Shown here: one piece after another, positions 1-12,300 of the stretch
Numbering within the stretch: the stretch's first letter is position 1
How the letters are laid out: each line of letters opens with the position of its first letter
DNA from: Monosiga brevicollis MX1
Taxonomy: Eukaryota; Opisthokonta; Choanoflagellata; Craspedida; Salpingoecidae
NCBI RefSeq assembly: GCF_000002865.3
Contig: NW_001865046.1
Location: 1,216,988-1,280,987, forward strand
DNA: 64,000 nucleotides
Direction: 5' to 3'
Notes under the pieces: model-generated
The model's database searches: none
The model's input: only the letters and a program-made list of their open reading frames with translations
What the model was told of the DNA's origin: nothing
Program-made: the position numbers and the translations under genes

Positions 1-556
1 GACTACAACGAGTACTTCCGGGATCTGCCGGTACGTTTTTGATGAAGGTCGAAGACCCCTACGTTGTTGTTGCCTGGCTTCTTGCTCCGAGCTGACGCGA
101 CATGTTCCCCCCCCCCCCCCCCCCTCTACTCAACAACAGCATGTCGCTATTCTGAACGACACCGGCAAAGAAAAGTACAAAATGTCGAGCCACGATTAAA
201 TCACCCAGCCTTTTGGCTTCTTTCATCACATAATCAATGTCAACCGCCCCGGTCTATGACACGGACATTGATATCTTGTGCTTTTTCTTTCTCTTTTTCG
301 AGTTTGTTTGTTGTTTGTTGTTTGTTTGGGCTCATCGTTTCTGGTTTGTCTTCTTTCGTTTCAATCGTTTTAGTCACGCTCATATTTTGTCCTGCATCTG
401 CTGCTGTGGCAGTCTTCTGGGGAGGATTGATGAGGCGTAGATCTCGAGTTGAGGCTACAATTTCTTTTTCTACTCTTATTTCCAATAACATGAACTGCTA
501 TAGCGCGCACGAGGACGAACAGGGCAATAAGATGAACACAGTCAGGTGGCTTCTCG
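1..556. other. left edge, no gene seen
   Basis: This is the 3' flank of the minus-strand HECT gene that ends at 557. It holds a run of C at 107-124 and T-rich stretches around 275-360. Short open frames occur on both strands but none has recognisable protein character or splice support. The first bases could belong to a gene further left, which cannot be judged. Confidence 0.5.
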
Positions 557-2088
557 TCAACTGAAGGAGAACCCATGTGCCCCATGACGAATGGCAATCA
601 GCACTTTCTGACGTAGAATTGCAGGGGTTGGGTATGGTGGTAGCTTGAGGAGATTGAAGCATGTTGAAGCTCCAGGTAAATGCCGCACGTCTAAAATCAT
701 GGCGGTCAGCGTGCTGGTGAGGTCCCGTGCTTAACTTGGATGAGAAACGACGAGGCGACGCAGTCAAAATCATAATCCATCACATACCTCCTCCCCTTGT
801 AATGGTCATGCCGGACCCGCCCCCCAAGGCACGAAGATCGGCGAAGCCGCCGGGGGGTAGCCTGGTGACGCCCGTTACAAATTGCAAGAGCAGGCTTTTT
901 TCAGCGTCCGAGAGCGTGGTCACCAGCTGCCAGAACCATCGGATAACCTGCGTATCACCCCCAAAATTTGGATTAGAGCAGCATGGCACAACACGCACGC
1001 CATGGCTGCAGAAAGTAAAACTGACCTGATGGTTCGCATCGTACTCATTCGAGTAGGAGGTATGTCGTTGCCATGCTTGCACATCAATGGTCGCGACGCC
1101 TTCCAGAGTGAGCGCCAACTCGCCCGCCGTGAAAGGCATCAGCAAATCCGGCGGTAAGACACTTTGAAAGCCTTCACGCAAATCCCTCACCTAAGCCTCA
1201 GACACGGACCCCAGGTTGAGACACAGTTTGGCCACACGCAAAGCAGCGCACGAGAACATTCGGATCCCCACAGCTCAAGGGCATCACACCTCGCACGAAG
1301 TCTTATCCACGAGGTGAAATTGTGCCACGGCTTGGACGTAGCCCTTTTTGTTGGCATCCGTGACGGACGCGTGATCGCGTGAAAGCTCAATCTCAATCGG
1401 GGCTGCACCCGCACAAGGCGGGACTGACACGCTGTAGCCAAGATCGAGATCCAAGTCATCAATGGACCGGTTCAAGAGCCACCGCAGGTTGCGGCCTAAA
1501 TCGCCGTCCAAGGTCTCGAGCGAGTCAATGTTGGGCTCTACGGGATCGCTCAGCATCTCAGCCAAGACGTGCAATGCCAGTGGTAAATTCACGGTCTGTT
1601 GATGCAAGATAGCCAGCCCTAACAGCGTTCCCAATGCCCGAAATTGGGCAGTTCTCGCGTTGGAGTCCGGCCTAGCAGCCAAGTTGATATGCGGTTGAGC
1701 TGTCAAGTTCGAGCCAAGTCGGCTTCATGGGGCGGGTTAGGGTGGTTGCCCACATTGTGCTCGCCTTGCGTGGCACTCACCGTGCAGCCTCACATGCTCC
1801 GTGCTCGTTCAAAAAGTACGTTGGGACAAGCCGGGGGTTGTTTTCCTATCAGAACGCAAGGCTTCAGATCATTCTAGAAGTAACGCCGTGGCAAGCCATA
1901 CAATGCTCTGGTCAAGCACATCATAGCAAGAACCAACCGTCGCTGCGGTCAGAAGCTTGGTGTCGGTTAGAATACTATCAGGTAGAACGGAGAAGAGCTC
2001 ACGCAGAGGCCCGAGGCAAATTCCTAAACCAAGGAAGTGACATGGCTGAGCGGGCCTCTTTGTGCACAAATTTCTTTTCCCACACACA

Positions 2089-2134
<46 letters not shown>

Positions 2135-4791
2135 AGAGCGAGGCTTGGTTTCATGCTTGACACACACCTGCCTCGCCCACAAAGGCGACTTTTAAATGAA
2201 TGTTTTTAGGATGCTTCGTAGGGGATAGCCTGGCAGCTTGGACTTGCTGGTCGTGTGTTGTGAGTTGTGTGTTCATGGCAAGCCAAGCAAGAAGGCAAAT
2301 CAAGCAACAGGCAGCAAGTCCATGAGGCACAGCGGCAAAAGGGGGGGGGGGGGGGGGGGGGGGGGGGGNNNNNNNNNNNNNNNNNNNNNNNNNNNNNNNN
2401 NNNNNNNNNNNNNNNNNNGGGGGGGGGTTGTATTTGAGGCAGTGATGGACATACAGCGGCTGCATCCAGAAAAAGGCGTTGTCGGTGAACATGAAGCTAT
2501 CAAGCAGAACGCCGTGAGCGTGGTCGAGCAGCAGACTGGAAGCTCTCAAACTCGACGCTGAAGCGGAGCGATCGACGGCATCTTACTGCGAGGGAACGGG
2601 GCATTTCGTTTTGCACTTTGCGACGCAGCCAAGCGGTTTTGACGTCAAGGTCCAACAGGCCTCGTTGATAGAGTAGAAAATGCAGGTCTGTATCCAGCAT
2701 TGCGGGATGCTGGCGCACCAGATCGTTCAGGAAGCGAAAGTATCGTTCCTGCTCGAGAGAACACGGGCCAAGGGCCACAAAACAGCAGTTTGCATGAAAT
2801 TCATTCCACCAGCGCTTGTTAAATGCAGCAATCAGTGTCATACCGTGGTTGAGATGGTTTTCAAGATGGCGATGGCTCGTTCCCGGAGCGGCTGAAACCA
2901 CGTCACCACAAAATCACAAAAAGTCAGGTTTGTAGGAACGGCATGAACCCTTTCGGAGAAAAGGAGCAGCGACCATAATATCCCACTCGATGCCTCACAT
3001 TTGTGCTCGAGCGTTTACTGATGAAACTTGCAAGATACCGCAGCTGAAGTGGCTCGGGTTCCAAAAGGATAAAGACAAGGTCCGATGCCCCCTCAAAGTC
3101 AGCATAAAGGACCGGAGGCCAGCCGTGGTGGTCTACAAAATTAACTCGATGACCCGCCTTGATCAGGAGACTGACGGCAGCGGTATGGCCACCCAAAGCA
3201 GCCACGTGCAAGGCAGATGTGCCCTCGTGATCAAACGCCTCGACCTGGGCGCCGGCCGCAATGAGGCATTCAAGAGCCGCTTCTGCGCCCACTTGTGCTG
3301 CCACCATAAGGGGGGTAAAGCCCATGGCGTCGCGCGATTCCAGCACGTCGCTGCTTGATGCATCAAGGACCAGGCGCACACATTCAGCATTGCCTACAGC
3401 AGTCATAATGATGGCCGGGAGAGGTCAAGGGGGTTGAGCTGGGAAATTACCAGGTACGCCTTCTCAAACAAGCGGTACGTACCACCCTCTGCAGCCAGGT
3501 GCAGGGCTGTGCGCCGGTGGGCATCCGTGCTGTCTCGTGTAGCAACCGAGCGCGGCCAAAGCTTTTGGGCCATTGTCAAGTGCCCAGCTCGCAGGGCAGT
3601 AAAAAGCGGGGTCATGCCCTATTCATGAATTATCGATTGCAAACAGGCAACAAGTGAGTTGAAGCGCCGAGCAAAACCAAAAGGCCAAACGGAGCACGAG
3701 CGAACCTCATGGTCGGGCTTGTCGACCCAAGCGCCCATGGCCTGCTTGAGACGCGCATAGCGGAGCATGACGGCCCAGCACTGCAGAGCGTTGTAAGCTG
3801 CGCAATGGTGCAGCAGATTGCTTCCATCGAGGCGCTCCTTGAATTGAGGCTGATTCAAGGGCTCGCGGCCAGCCATCACGACGTCGAGGAGATGTTGGAG
3901 CACACGGTCGGCATCCGTGGCGATGACGTGGTGGAGGATGGTCCAGTTGTTCAAGTCGACACGGCTGACACGACTCTGGACCCAAGCAACCGGTCAGGGA
4001 AGGAGCAGCGCCACACAGACATAGGACAACAAGGTGAGGGTGGAGGGCAACCAAGATTCTTCTCACTTCCGCTGAGGGTACAAGAGCAGACAGGCACCTT
4101 GTGTTTGAGCAAGCAATGTACAATCGGCCAATTGTCGCGGCGCGCGGCCAGCATGACCGCCGTCATGCCGTCGTGATCATAGCTGCAAATGTCTGCGGGT
4201 ACTGCAAATTACGCGAAGCAGATTGGTCAAGAAGAAACAAGCACATACGGAAAAAAAAAATTGAAGAGAAGGTGAGCGGGCAAGGCGTAGGTTGGGTTTG
4301 CACCCATTGATGTCGATATGGGACAAGTCTCATCACGTTTTGGTCTGACCACACGCTCGAATCATACCTCTTTGTTGGTTCAGAAGCTTGGTCACCTCGT
4401 TGAGGTCGTCGTGCTCAACAGCAGTCCACAGGGCTGTGCGATCAGCGGGTACCTCTGGAACCTGAAAAAAGACATGAACAGACAGAAAGCAAAGTGTATG
4501 GCAAGGGGGCGGGGCGGGGCAGAGGGAGAGGGTTGTGTAAGAGTCACAGGCCATTGCCCGACAAAACGCCAGTCGGTAAGTTGGCCGAGGCTTTCGAGGA
4601 CGCAGGTAACAGAGAAGAACGCACGACTTTGGTGCAAACGTGGCAAATATGCGGGGGCAAACTGCGATCACGGCGTTCAGGGCGGTTGAAACAGGCTGCA
4701 TGCTGCATGCGCCGACACAGCTCTTGACGGCAGAAGAGGCGTCGTCCCATGTACGGGGCGTCATGCTGACATGGGCATCTAGCGCGATCAT
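557..4791 (-). CDS. HACE1: HACE1-like ankyrin-repeat HECT E3 ubiquitin ligase
   Basis: A multi-exon gene on the minus strand. N-terminal exons (about 4460 down to 2930) encode ankyrin-type repeats, with pieces such as ALWTAVEHDDLNEVTKLL, RTALHLAAEGG and GFTPLMVAAQVGA. A linker around 2900-2640 resembles the human HACE1 middle region (AMLDTDLHFLL against IIFDHFHFLL). The HECT domain follows: FRALGTLLGLAILHQQ (about 1640), NLRWLLNRSIDDLDLDL, GFQSVLPPDLL, IRWFWQLV and LLLQFVTG. The last three exons are placed exactly at 1190..1026, 947..788 and 690..557 and join in one frame. The end LPGASTCFNLLKLPPYP carries the presumed catalytic Cys and matches the human HACE1 C-terminus in spacing; the stop is at 557-559. 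HECT ligases form a thioester with ubiquitin before transfer. Human HACE1 (909 residues) targets active Rac1; that substrate is not shown here. The 5' end is uncertain: a Met at 4791 lies only 5 bases below the stop of the next gene. A sequencing gap falls in an intron or exon border near the start of HECT. Confidence 0.75.
2341..2427. repeat. poly-G tract with 50-base sequencing gap
   Basis: A run of G from 2341 is interrupted by 50 N (2369-2418) and resumes as G to 2427. The same homopolymer on both sides suggests an unresolved G-tract rather than missing unique sequence. It lies inside the HECT gene, between the linker exon and the start of the HECT domain, so a small exon could be hidden there. 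An A-run (about 2102-2130) preceded by a CA repeat sits just to the left. Confidence 0.8.
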
Positions 4792-4795
4792 CCAA

Positions 4796-6581
4796 TCATG
4801 ATGCAAAGGTCAGATGGACTGAGCGCGTGCGTTGCGCGACGATGGCAGCGTTTTCGTACTCAAAGTGACGATGGGTGCCATCGCCTTCCCCTTCCTCGTC
4901 ACTGTTGACGAAAAAGTCCTCCTCAGAGACACGTTGATCAGCGTGTGGCACCGCCTGTGACTGCGATCCGCGGCGCGGCTCGTCGAAAAGTCTGGCGGCA
5001 GCAACACAAGCCGCGTCTTCGTCGTCAGAGATGGCAGCGACCGTGCTACTCGAGCTTGAGGCATCATCGTCAGAGGCCAGTGGCCCTTGAAGGGAGCGAC
5101 GCACGCGTTCTATTTGGCGTGGATTTGAGTCTTTTACATTCGAAGAGCCAGCTCCAAAAACCTGCTCGCGCAAAGTATCATGGTGAGTGGCAAGGCAAGA
5201 AAAAGAGGCGACACACGCTACAAGCGCGTGGGTATGAACGCGAGTCATTTGGGCCATACCCGGCGGAGATTAGCTTGGTTTCGGCGGCTCGCCGCCAGCC
5301 GAGCTTCAAGCCTATGTGAGTGTCGCTCAGCTGAACCGTCGTCCGCAGGCCCGGATCCTGCCTCATCGGTGGGGGAGGGCGCACCAGACAAAGACTTGGC
5401 ACGGCCAGATTCAGGTTTCTTTGAAGAAGTATGGTCATCATCGCTGGAGTCGTCGAGCAAGATGCCGACGGCATGTGTCCCGCCACTAGGCGCGGTACCT
5501 GGGTCATCAGAACCTTGGTCCGAGTCGGAATCAGTTGAAAAGGAGGGCATGCCCGGGACGGGCGGCTGACTAGCATTGATATTGGGGCCGGGTGCCGCTT
5601 CATTCTCTGAATCGGAGTCTGGCAAGAGCAGGCGATGTGGTCGGGCGCGGGCTACGGAATCCGAGGCAGATCGCGAGGGGCGCGTGGTGCTGGCAGTGGC
5701 TGGGCGGGAGCGCCGCCGAGTGCTGCGCACTGGTGTGGCAGTAGTTACGTCGCTTGTTAGAATGGCTTCATCATGGCGTAGACCTCGCCGCGCACGGGCG
5801 GCGTGTTCACCTTCCTCGTCGTCGCTGGCTATAAAACCGGCCAGGTCCTCCACTTCGCGTAGATCGTGGTTATATGCGCTGTGTCTGTATCCAGGGCAGT
5901 CCATGAGCCGGAGGATTGAGCAGCATCAGCAACGGCCTCCACATGGCAATGCCCACCAGGAGGGAGCACTTACTCGGGGATGAACCTGCTGGTGCGGTTG
6001 AGGGTGGAGTGGGCCTCGCGATACTTCCACAGCTTGGAGTGCTTGGGTTCGGCCAACTCGGCGCTGGTGGATTGGTCGCGGTGCACCCGCTTGCGTTGGG
6101 GGCTTGTGGGTGACCGGGCGTGCTCCACAGTGGCGTTTTGAACATCGGCGCGCCTTCGGCGTGCAGCGGCTAGCGATTGGAGCGCCCGGACGCTGCCGGA
6201 CGCTGCTCGTGTCCGGCGGCGCCGCTGTTCCTGTTGTTCGCGAGGAGCGCCATGGCCTGAAGCGAGAGTACCAGCCTCCTCGAGATCTGCATTCTCATGT
6301 TCACTGCTGCTGCTGGCGGTTCGGGCGACAGGGCGGCCATAGAGATCCACGTCGTCCTCCGAGTCTGGAGCGTCCCAATCATCCGAGCTTGCTTCCAATT
6401 GAGCTGGAGCACGGGCTGCTTGATGTGTAGCCGAGCGCAGGCTGGCACTGGTCTGGCTGCGCAAGGCTCTGGGGTCCACGGACTCGATAACAGACTGCGA
6501 TGACGTCCTCGACACCGCCTGTCGCTCCGGTGAGCCCGCAGAGGAGTCGGAGTCGTCCGACTCCAGCTGCACGCGGCTCAT
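4796..6581 (-). CDS. acidic serine-rich protein of unknown function
   Basis: Three exons join in one frame: 6581..5974, 5884..5260 and 5161..4796, giving 532 residues. The first intron has donor GTAAGT and acceptor CAG, the second donor GTATGG and acceptor CAG. The protein is low-complexity, with clusters of Ser-Asp/Glu (for example SDDSDSS, DDSSDDDHTSSKK, SDDDASSSSS) alternating with Arg-rich stretches (RRRRTRAASG, RKRVHR). One more ordered segment spans the first splice: LWKYREAHSTLNRTSRFIPE then HSAYNHDLREVEDLAGFI. No signal peptide, membrane segment or known domain was recognised. The Ser-Asp/Glu clusters look like casein kinase 2 sites and the basic patches like nuclear signals, so a nuclear scaffold is a guess. 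The stop is almost in contact with the HACE1-like gene in the same direction. The start Met (6581) follows a T-run on the plus strand. Confidence 0.75.
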
Positions 6582-7577
6582 TGTTTTTTTTTTTTTTTTT
6601 TTTTCTGTAACGACCGGTAGTTGACTTGGAAAGTAGTAAAATACTTTTTTCTGAAAGCATCATAAGGAACTTAAGTATAATACTTTTTACGTATGAGATC
6701 GCAATGTGGTAGCGGCTCGGGAATATGCTTGCAAGCAACAGTGAGATTTTTGAATAGTTGGAGGTAGTGAAAGTCGGTGCTGGATCAATAGCCGTTTTGA
6801 CCAAGCGATTGGCAAAGGAGCCAGTTGGACGATGAAGCATCCCGCTTCTCTTCGGAGAGACAATAGTCCTCTGTTCATCTCTGAAACAAGCAAACAGCTG
6901 TATTGTTTCTCTAATTTGGCACAAGTTTTAACGTATGTAACATGCATGTGAATATCATTCTCTGAGGATCGAAGCCTAAACAGCCCGCTCTCTGCCACCT
7001 CTCCGCCCTGAGCACCCTTCTCTACCCAGTGATCCTTTTGTTTTCTGTTCTGGGATCCAGCTGGTCACCCGAAGCTTTTGTCTTTTTTTTTTTTTTTTTT
7101 TTTTGGGGCTCGCGGACCGTCTTTGACCCGGACCAACTCGTGCGGTCGGTGCTTTTGAGCTCACGCTTCCGGTGGGACGACAAGTAATAGCCTCTGTGGT
7201 AGCAGTGCCTTGGGAACGACCCAGCTTCGTTTTGGTCTCGGTACGTATCAGCTTTCAATCAGCGATTTTGTTCTTGCTCTTGGCTCTCGTCGGGTGACTG
7301 GTTCAGTGTCAAGGGGCGCGGCTCGCGCGCGCGCGCGCACCCTTCTCTGAGCCACAGCCCTGGAGATCTGGTGTTGGTGCCTTGGGCCCTGTTGTGCGCG
7401 TTGTTTTAGCCTTGTCTCAGTTCTGTATCTCGTTCTGGTTTTCTTGTACGCGCGCGCGCGCGCGTGTGTTTTCACTTTCGGGTTTTTTTTTTAAACTCTG
7501 CATCAGTATTCACTGAAAACACTTGATGTACAGGGGTTCTCCTGACTTTTGCAGCACCTTCGCTTCGAATACCAATC
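6582..7577. promoter_or_regulatory. divergent intergenic region
   Basis: This is the space between the minus-strand acidic gene and ARPC2 on the plus strand, so it should hold both promoters. Visible are T-runs at about 6584-6604 and 7082-7104, and GC dinucleotide runs near 7325-7340 and 7449-7464. Open frames inside it look like chance frames. No core promoter element was identified with confidence. Confidence 0.45.
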
Positions 7578-9394
7578 ATGATTTTGCAGAACCGCATCAT
7601 CGCGGAAACCCTTGAAGTTCGCCACAACCAGCTGCAGGAGGAGAAAGTGCGTAGCAAGTGGCCATGACCTGTTTGCGGGTCGCGTATCGTTGTTCTGTGA
7701 ATTTTTTTGGGGGGCTGGCAGGCACCAAGGGCACACCTGTGGACCCATGTGCCGGAAGCCACCGGTCATGCCATGTACTCCTGTGCGAGCGTTCAGACGG
7801 ATTCAGATGCTGAGAGGCTCAAGGCGCGTCATGTGCTGCTGCGAATAGGTGGACCCTGTGGAGGTGACCATTGCCGATTTTGATGGTGCTCTGTATCACC
7901 TGTCCAATCCGGAGGGTGATCGCAACAAGGTTCAGATCAGCCTGGGCGTCAAGTTTTATCATGAGCTGCAACCGCATGGTGTCAACGAGGTAGGGCAGCT
8001 CGCTTAGATCCCGGCCGCTGAAATGAACATCCTGACAAGAGCTGACCGGCGCCGTGTCTTGATTCCCTCCAGCTGATGAAGCGCGAGTACGGCGACATGC
8101 TTGTGGCTCCCGAAAGCGGTTCGTATCTCCTTGCGCATGTGATATTCGTGAAGCACCTTGTTTGTCCGGTTTGCGTTGGTGTTTTCGCTCTCGCCCTTGT
8201 GCCCTTGTGCTCGTGGCCGATTTGTGATGTTGACGAGTAGATGGGTGCTTGATCACGGCAGCGCCGTTGGGTCCACCTACTCACTCATGGTCTGCGTTTG
8301 GGGTTTTATTTGTTGTAAAAACCAGGCTACGATGTAACTATTGTGGTCGACCTTGCGGCCATGGGTGCGGACCCCACCGTGACCATTATGAAGGCGGCTT
8401 CCCTGCGCCGCAACTGCTTTGCGGCCCTGTTTGAAAAGTTCTTCAGCATGCAGCAGGCGGGCAACATTGATGAAAAGGCGGTGCTGCAGTTTCGCGACCA
8501 GGAAACGCTGTACATCAACGTCCTCAAGGATCGTGTGACGGTCATTTTCAGCACACTTTTTTCAGACGCCGACGACGTTGTGATTGGCAAGGTCTTCATG
8601 CAGGCCTTTAAGGATGTCCGTGGCAAGAACCCGCAGGCACCCCAGGTGCTCTTCTCCTACCTGGAGCCGCCGCGCGAGCTCGAGGGCACAGGTGCTCTCA
8701 GTGGCAAGAATGTCGGCTATGTCACCTTTGGTTCGTGCCCTGCACTTTGCTTCCTTGTTGTTGTTGCTGTTGCTGTTGCTGTTAGTGGTGGTGGTGGTGG
8801 TAGTGTGGGTGCGTTTCAGAGGGGCCAATGGTTTCAGTCTCTGACCATTCTGTTGCCGAGTGGTGTACGAGGCTTCCCTTGCTGTCTGCTGTCTGTCAGT
8901 GTCTGTCAGTGTCTGTCAGTGTCTGTCAGTGTCTGTCAGTGTCTGTCAGTGGACAAAGGCGCGTCGTTGTGGCAATCCACACTCACTGTTCTCATGTGCG
9001 ACACCATTGCAGTGCTGTTTCCTCGCCACTTTGAGGGAGCAAAGAAGGACTCGACGATTGACTTGCTGCATACCTTCCGTGACTACTTGCATTACCACAT
9101 CAAGTGCAGCAAGGCATACCTGCACCAGCGCATGCGCGCTCGCACATCTGAGCTGCTCAAGGTGGGGGTGGTTTCTTTTTATAAACTCGCATTTCATTTT
9201 TATTTTAAGCTTATTGTTTACTTCCTCCCGCCTTGAAGCGTGCTTGGTGTCCCCGCCCCTCACGCTCGTTTTCTTTGATGCCTTGTTCGTGCGGTGGTGG
9301 TGGATGGCAGGTTCTGAACCGTGCTCGACCCGACTCGGAGAGCAAGGAGAAGCGAACCATCACGGGACGCACTTTTTCCCGCAGCGGCCGCTAA
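7578..9394 (+). CDS. ARPC2: Arp2/3 complex subunit 2 (p34-Arc)
   Basis: Six exons, 7578..7646, 7849..7989, 8073..8118, 8326..8730, 9013..9161 and 9311..9394, join to 297 residues (human 300). Diagnostic stretches match animal ARPC2 almost word for word: [80 protein letters not shown] and the C-terminus [27 protein letters not shown]2 pairs with ARPC4 to form the core scaffold of the Arp2/3 complex and contacts the mother actin filament when branched actin is nucleated in the cytoplasm. Introns follow GT-AG with donors such as GTGCGT and GTAGGG. The intron between exons 4 and 5 holds GTT/GCT triplet runs and a perfect 10-base tandem repeat. The start is the first ATG in the frame and gives the exact family N-terminus. 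Confidence 0.97.
8891..8950. repeat. 10-base tandem repeat, six perfect units
   Basis: The unit GTCTGTCAGT occurs six times in a row without change, inside intron 4 of ARPC2. A related partial unit precedes it at about 8881. A GTT/GCT triplet tract (about 8757-8800) lies upstream in the same intron. Confidence 0.95.
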
Positions 9395-12300
9395 GCGGTT
9401 GATGGTTCGCATGCTTCCTGATCACACATTCCTGTCGATCAGCAGGCCGGTCTTGTCTGAAGGTCTTGTCGGACGAGGAAGGACCGAGGAAAAGTTGGCA
9501 CGTTGCGCAGGTTGACGCGAGTTGCCAAGGTAGTGTCGCTGTGCCTATCACAGTACCCGCCGGAGTCCCCTCACGGCGTGCTCTGATGGATTTTCTGTTT
9601 GTCCTATTTGTTTACTTTCTCCGTCCTCCCCTGTTTCTTTCTTCCCCCCCTTTTTTTTTGTTTTGTTTTGTGCCCATGGCAATCGCACGCCAATTGAAAA
9701 TGAAAAGTGCCTCGCCGGCTGAGCATGGCTCGCATCGGTCGTGACGGTCTCGTCCAGACCCTGACATTACGCAGTTCACGCCAGGAATCTGTTGGTGTTT
9801 GTTGGATGTGTATTGACATACACGCTTCCCGAGGCCACCATAGCTGGTCCAGCACAGCGCAGAGCCAAGCCAGAAGGGTCCGTGCGCAGGCTCGTTCAAA
9901 GGCCGCGGGTTGGGTTGTGTGGCAAAAGTCAGATAATTAACTTTTCAGAATCAGCTACCGGCACTGTAAATTAAACTTCTTCGGCAACAATGTCATCAAA
10001 ATTGAGTGATGGTTTTTGCATGTTCTGGTGACGAGCTCGTTCTAACCTTGGTGACGCCACGAGTTCTCCGGAAACCGACAGCGGCATGGGCAAGGCAGAG
10101 CATGGGCTCGGGAGGTTCTGGGTGTAGTAAGCCTCCATGTCTGTAGAATTTTGGGGTTTATGTCAACGGTTATCTAGAATTGTTGTTGCTAAATAGGACA
10201 GATGAGGTGATTTCTCAAGAAATGTCTAGAGATGTCCTCGTGAAGGTTGGCGCGGGTCTCCAGTCGCAGACGGCCCTGGTGGCCGTCGTGAATTCCGTCC
10301 TGTTTCTTGAAGGTTGATTCGGATGCGTTTGCAGGTCTTTGGAATGATCTGGCAGAACAGAAAGATGGTCCGAACGCGTATCGTCCAGGCACGGCGCTTG
10401 CTGTCGAAAAAAAAAAACAAGAGGGAGAAAAAAACCGTGATGCCATCCATCCTGATCGCTCTTGGCAAACATCGGATCAGATTCTGATTAACTTTGGATG
10501 TAAAGCAACTTGTGAGGCTGGCATGGTTTGCGCTTGTGGTGCTTCATGAGCTTGCCGTACGCTCGCTCGTGATTGCTGTGCGTTTGAGTTTTTTTACTTT
10601 TTCTTACGCTTCTCAGTGTGTGTTGTTTTGCACAACACGTGTATGAACGGAGAAAGGGTTTCGGGGCACGACTTTGTGTGCATGGTCAATCGTCATCAGG
10701 CAGGGATTGTACGACGACAGGCACATCCCATAACGTCATCTCAGAAGACATCGCGTCGTGCAAGTCATGATGTTGGCTTGATCATGAAGGTTCTTAGCAA
10801 GACACAGTGAGGCAATGTTCCGCAAAGTTGAGGTTGGGACTTATGATCTGTCTTCCGTATTGTGATCGTTCAAGCCACCAGTGAGGTGAGATGTTATTGT
10901 TCATGAAAACGACACGGGTGCTGGTCATCACGGAACCAGACCCATTTAGGTATGAGCTCAACATGGGGCGATGCAGATGCAAATGTGGGATTTAAGTGGG
11001 ACGATTACGCATGCAGCTCTTTTGGGAGTGTGCAACACTTTGATCATGGCTTTGGGCTTTGGGTTGATCCAGCTTTTTGACCGTGTAGCGCGTTTCTTGG
11101 ACTTTTTGAGGGTCCCACGCCAACGGTCTTGCCTGATGTTGTTATGGTTTCTTTACTCAGGCTCAACAACGCCTTTCGCCTGTGACAGGCCTACGTCATC
11201 GCACTGTTGCAGGAAGCCTTTTTCCCTTGTCGAGCGTTGGTGATTGCAACACGTTGAAGGACGTGTTGCATGTTGACTGTGGGAAACCCCATTGCACTTC
11301 ACGGCTTTTGTCTGGGCTCTGTGTGTGTGTGTTCTTTTGTTGCTTACGTTGTTGGGGTTCTTTTGTTCTTTTGTTCTGTTCTTTTGTTCTTTTGACTTTC
11401 TTTTGTTCTGTTCTTTTGTTCTTTTGTTCTTGTTCATCTTCTGTTGCCTGGTCTTCATCTTCTTCCCACCAAACGCCTATTCTTCTTCAACCTGTTCTTC
11501 AACTCTTGCTACTCCCTCTACCTCTTCTGCTACTTACTGTGACGGCTGCGCGACTGGGCACGGTCAATCGACAAGTCGTGTGTTGCCGGGATAGAGCGTA
11601 CCGACGACCAACGCCTCCTGCACACCCCCTTGGCCCCGGCTGCCCGTCCCGAGTCGCCGCCTCCGCCCCCACAGACACCCATGTGTCTCCGCCTAAGCAA
11701 ACCCCAACTGGGAGCGACGATAAAAGGAAAAAAAGCCAAAAAAAAAGACAACTAGCAGCTTAACACTTCTTTCCCCTTCAAAGGTCACCGACTTACCCCC
11801 TGCCTGTCATTTTTCCACAGTTGTCGTCAGGTAAACTCGGGCTTGCCCTTTGTCCTTAACACTGAGCACTTCGCCACCCCACACACACACACACACACAC
11901 ACAGAGAAAGAGAAAAGGGGACGCGCTTACCACCCGAAGAGAGAGAGACAAAAGGAGTTGTTGACTGCCATTTTTCTTCTCTTGAATGCCTCTCGTGCTA
12001 CTGGTTCGAGGGCGCTTTTTTTTTTTCGATTATTTTTATCGGATCCGGCTATTAATATCTGTATGTATTGCTTACGGAAGGGAAGGGGAGGGTTAGGGGA
12101 TGCCCTTTGGTAGTTGGACCAGGTTGCCTGCCTGGCTGGGTGGTCTGCCGTTTGGTGTAGATGGGCTTGCTGTGCTTGGGGTGTCTTGGTGTTTCAGAAC
12201 CCCCTATTCCCTCTCTCTCTCTCTCTCTGCTTTGCTTTGCTTTTTTTTTTTTGGCGCTGAACGCTTGCTGTTGGACTTGGGGTCTCCGCTCGCACACACA

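Noticed and set aside
6687-6998. minus-strand frame upstream of the acidic protein gene
   Set aside because: No protein character recognised and not linked by plausible splice sites to the gene downstream.
11182-11763. 193-residue plus-strand frame rich in Cys, Phe and Leu
   Set aside because: Its composition is fully explained by the TTCTTTTG repeat; no domain and no splice partner.
12080-12100. GGGTTAGGGG as a telomere repeat trace
   Set aside because: Single occurrence, not tandem, inside a G-rich intergenic patch.
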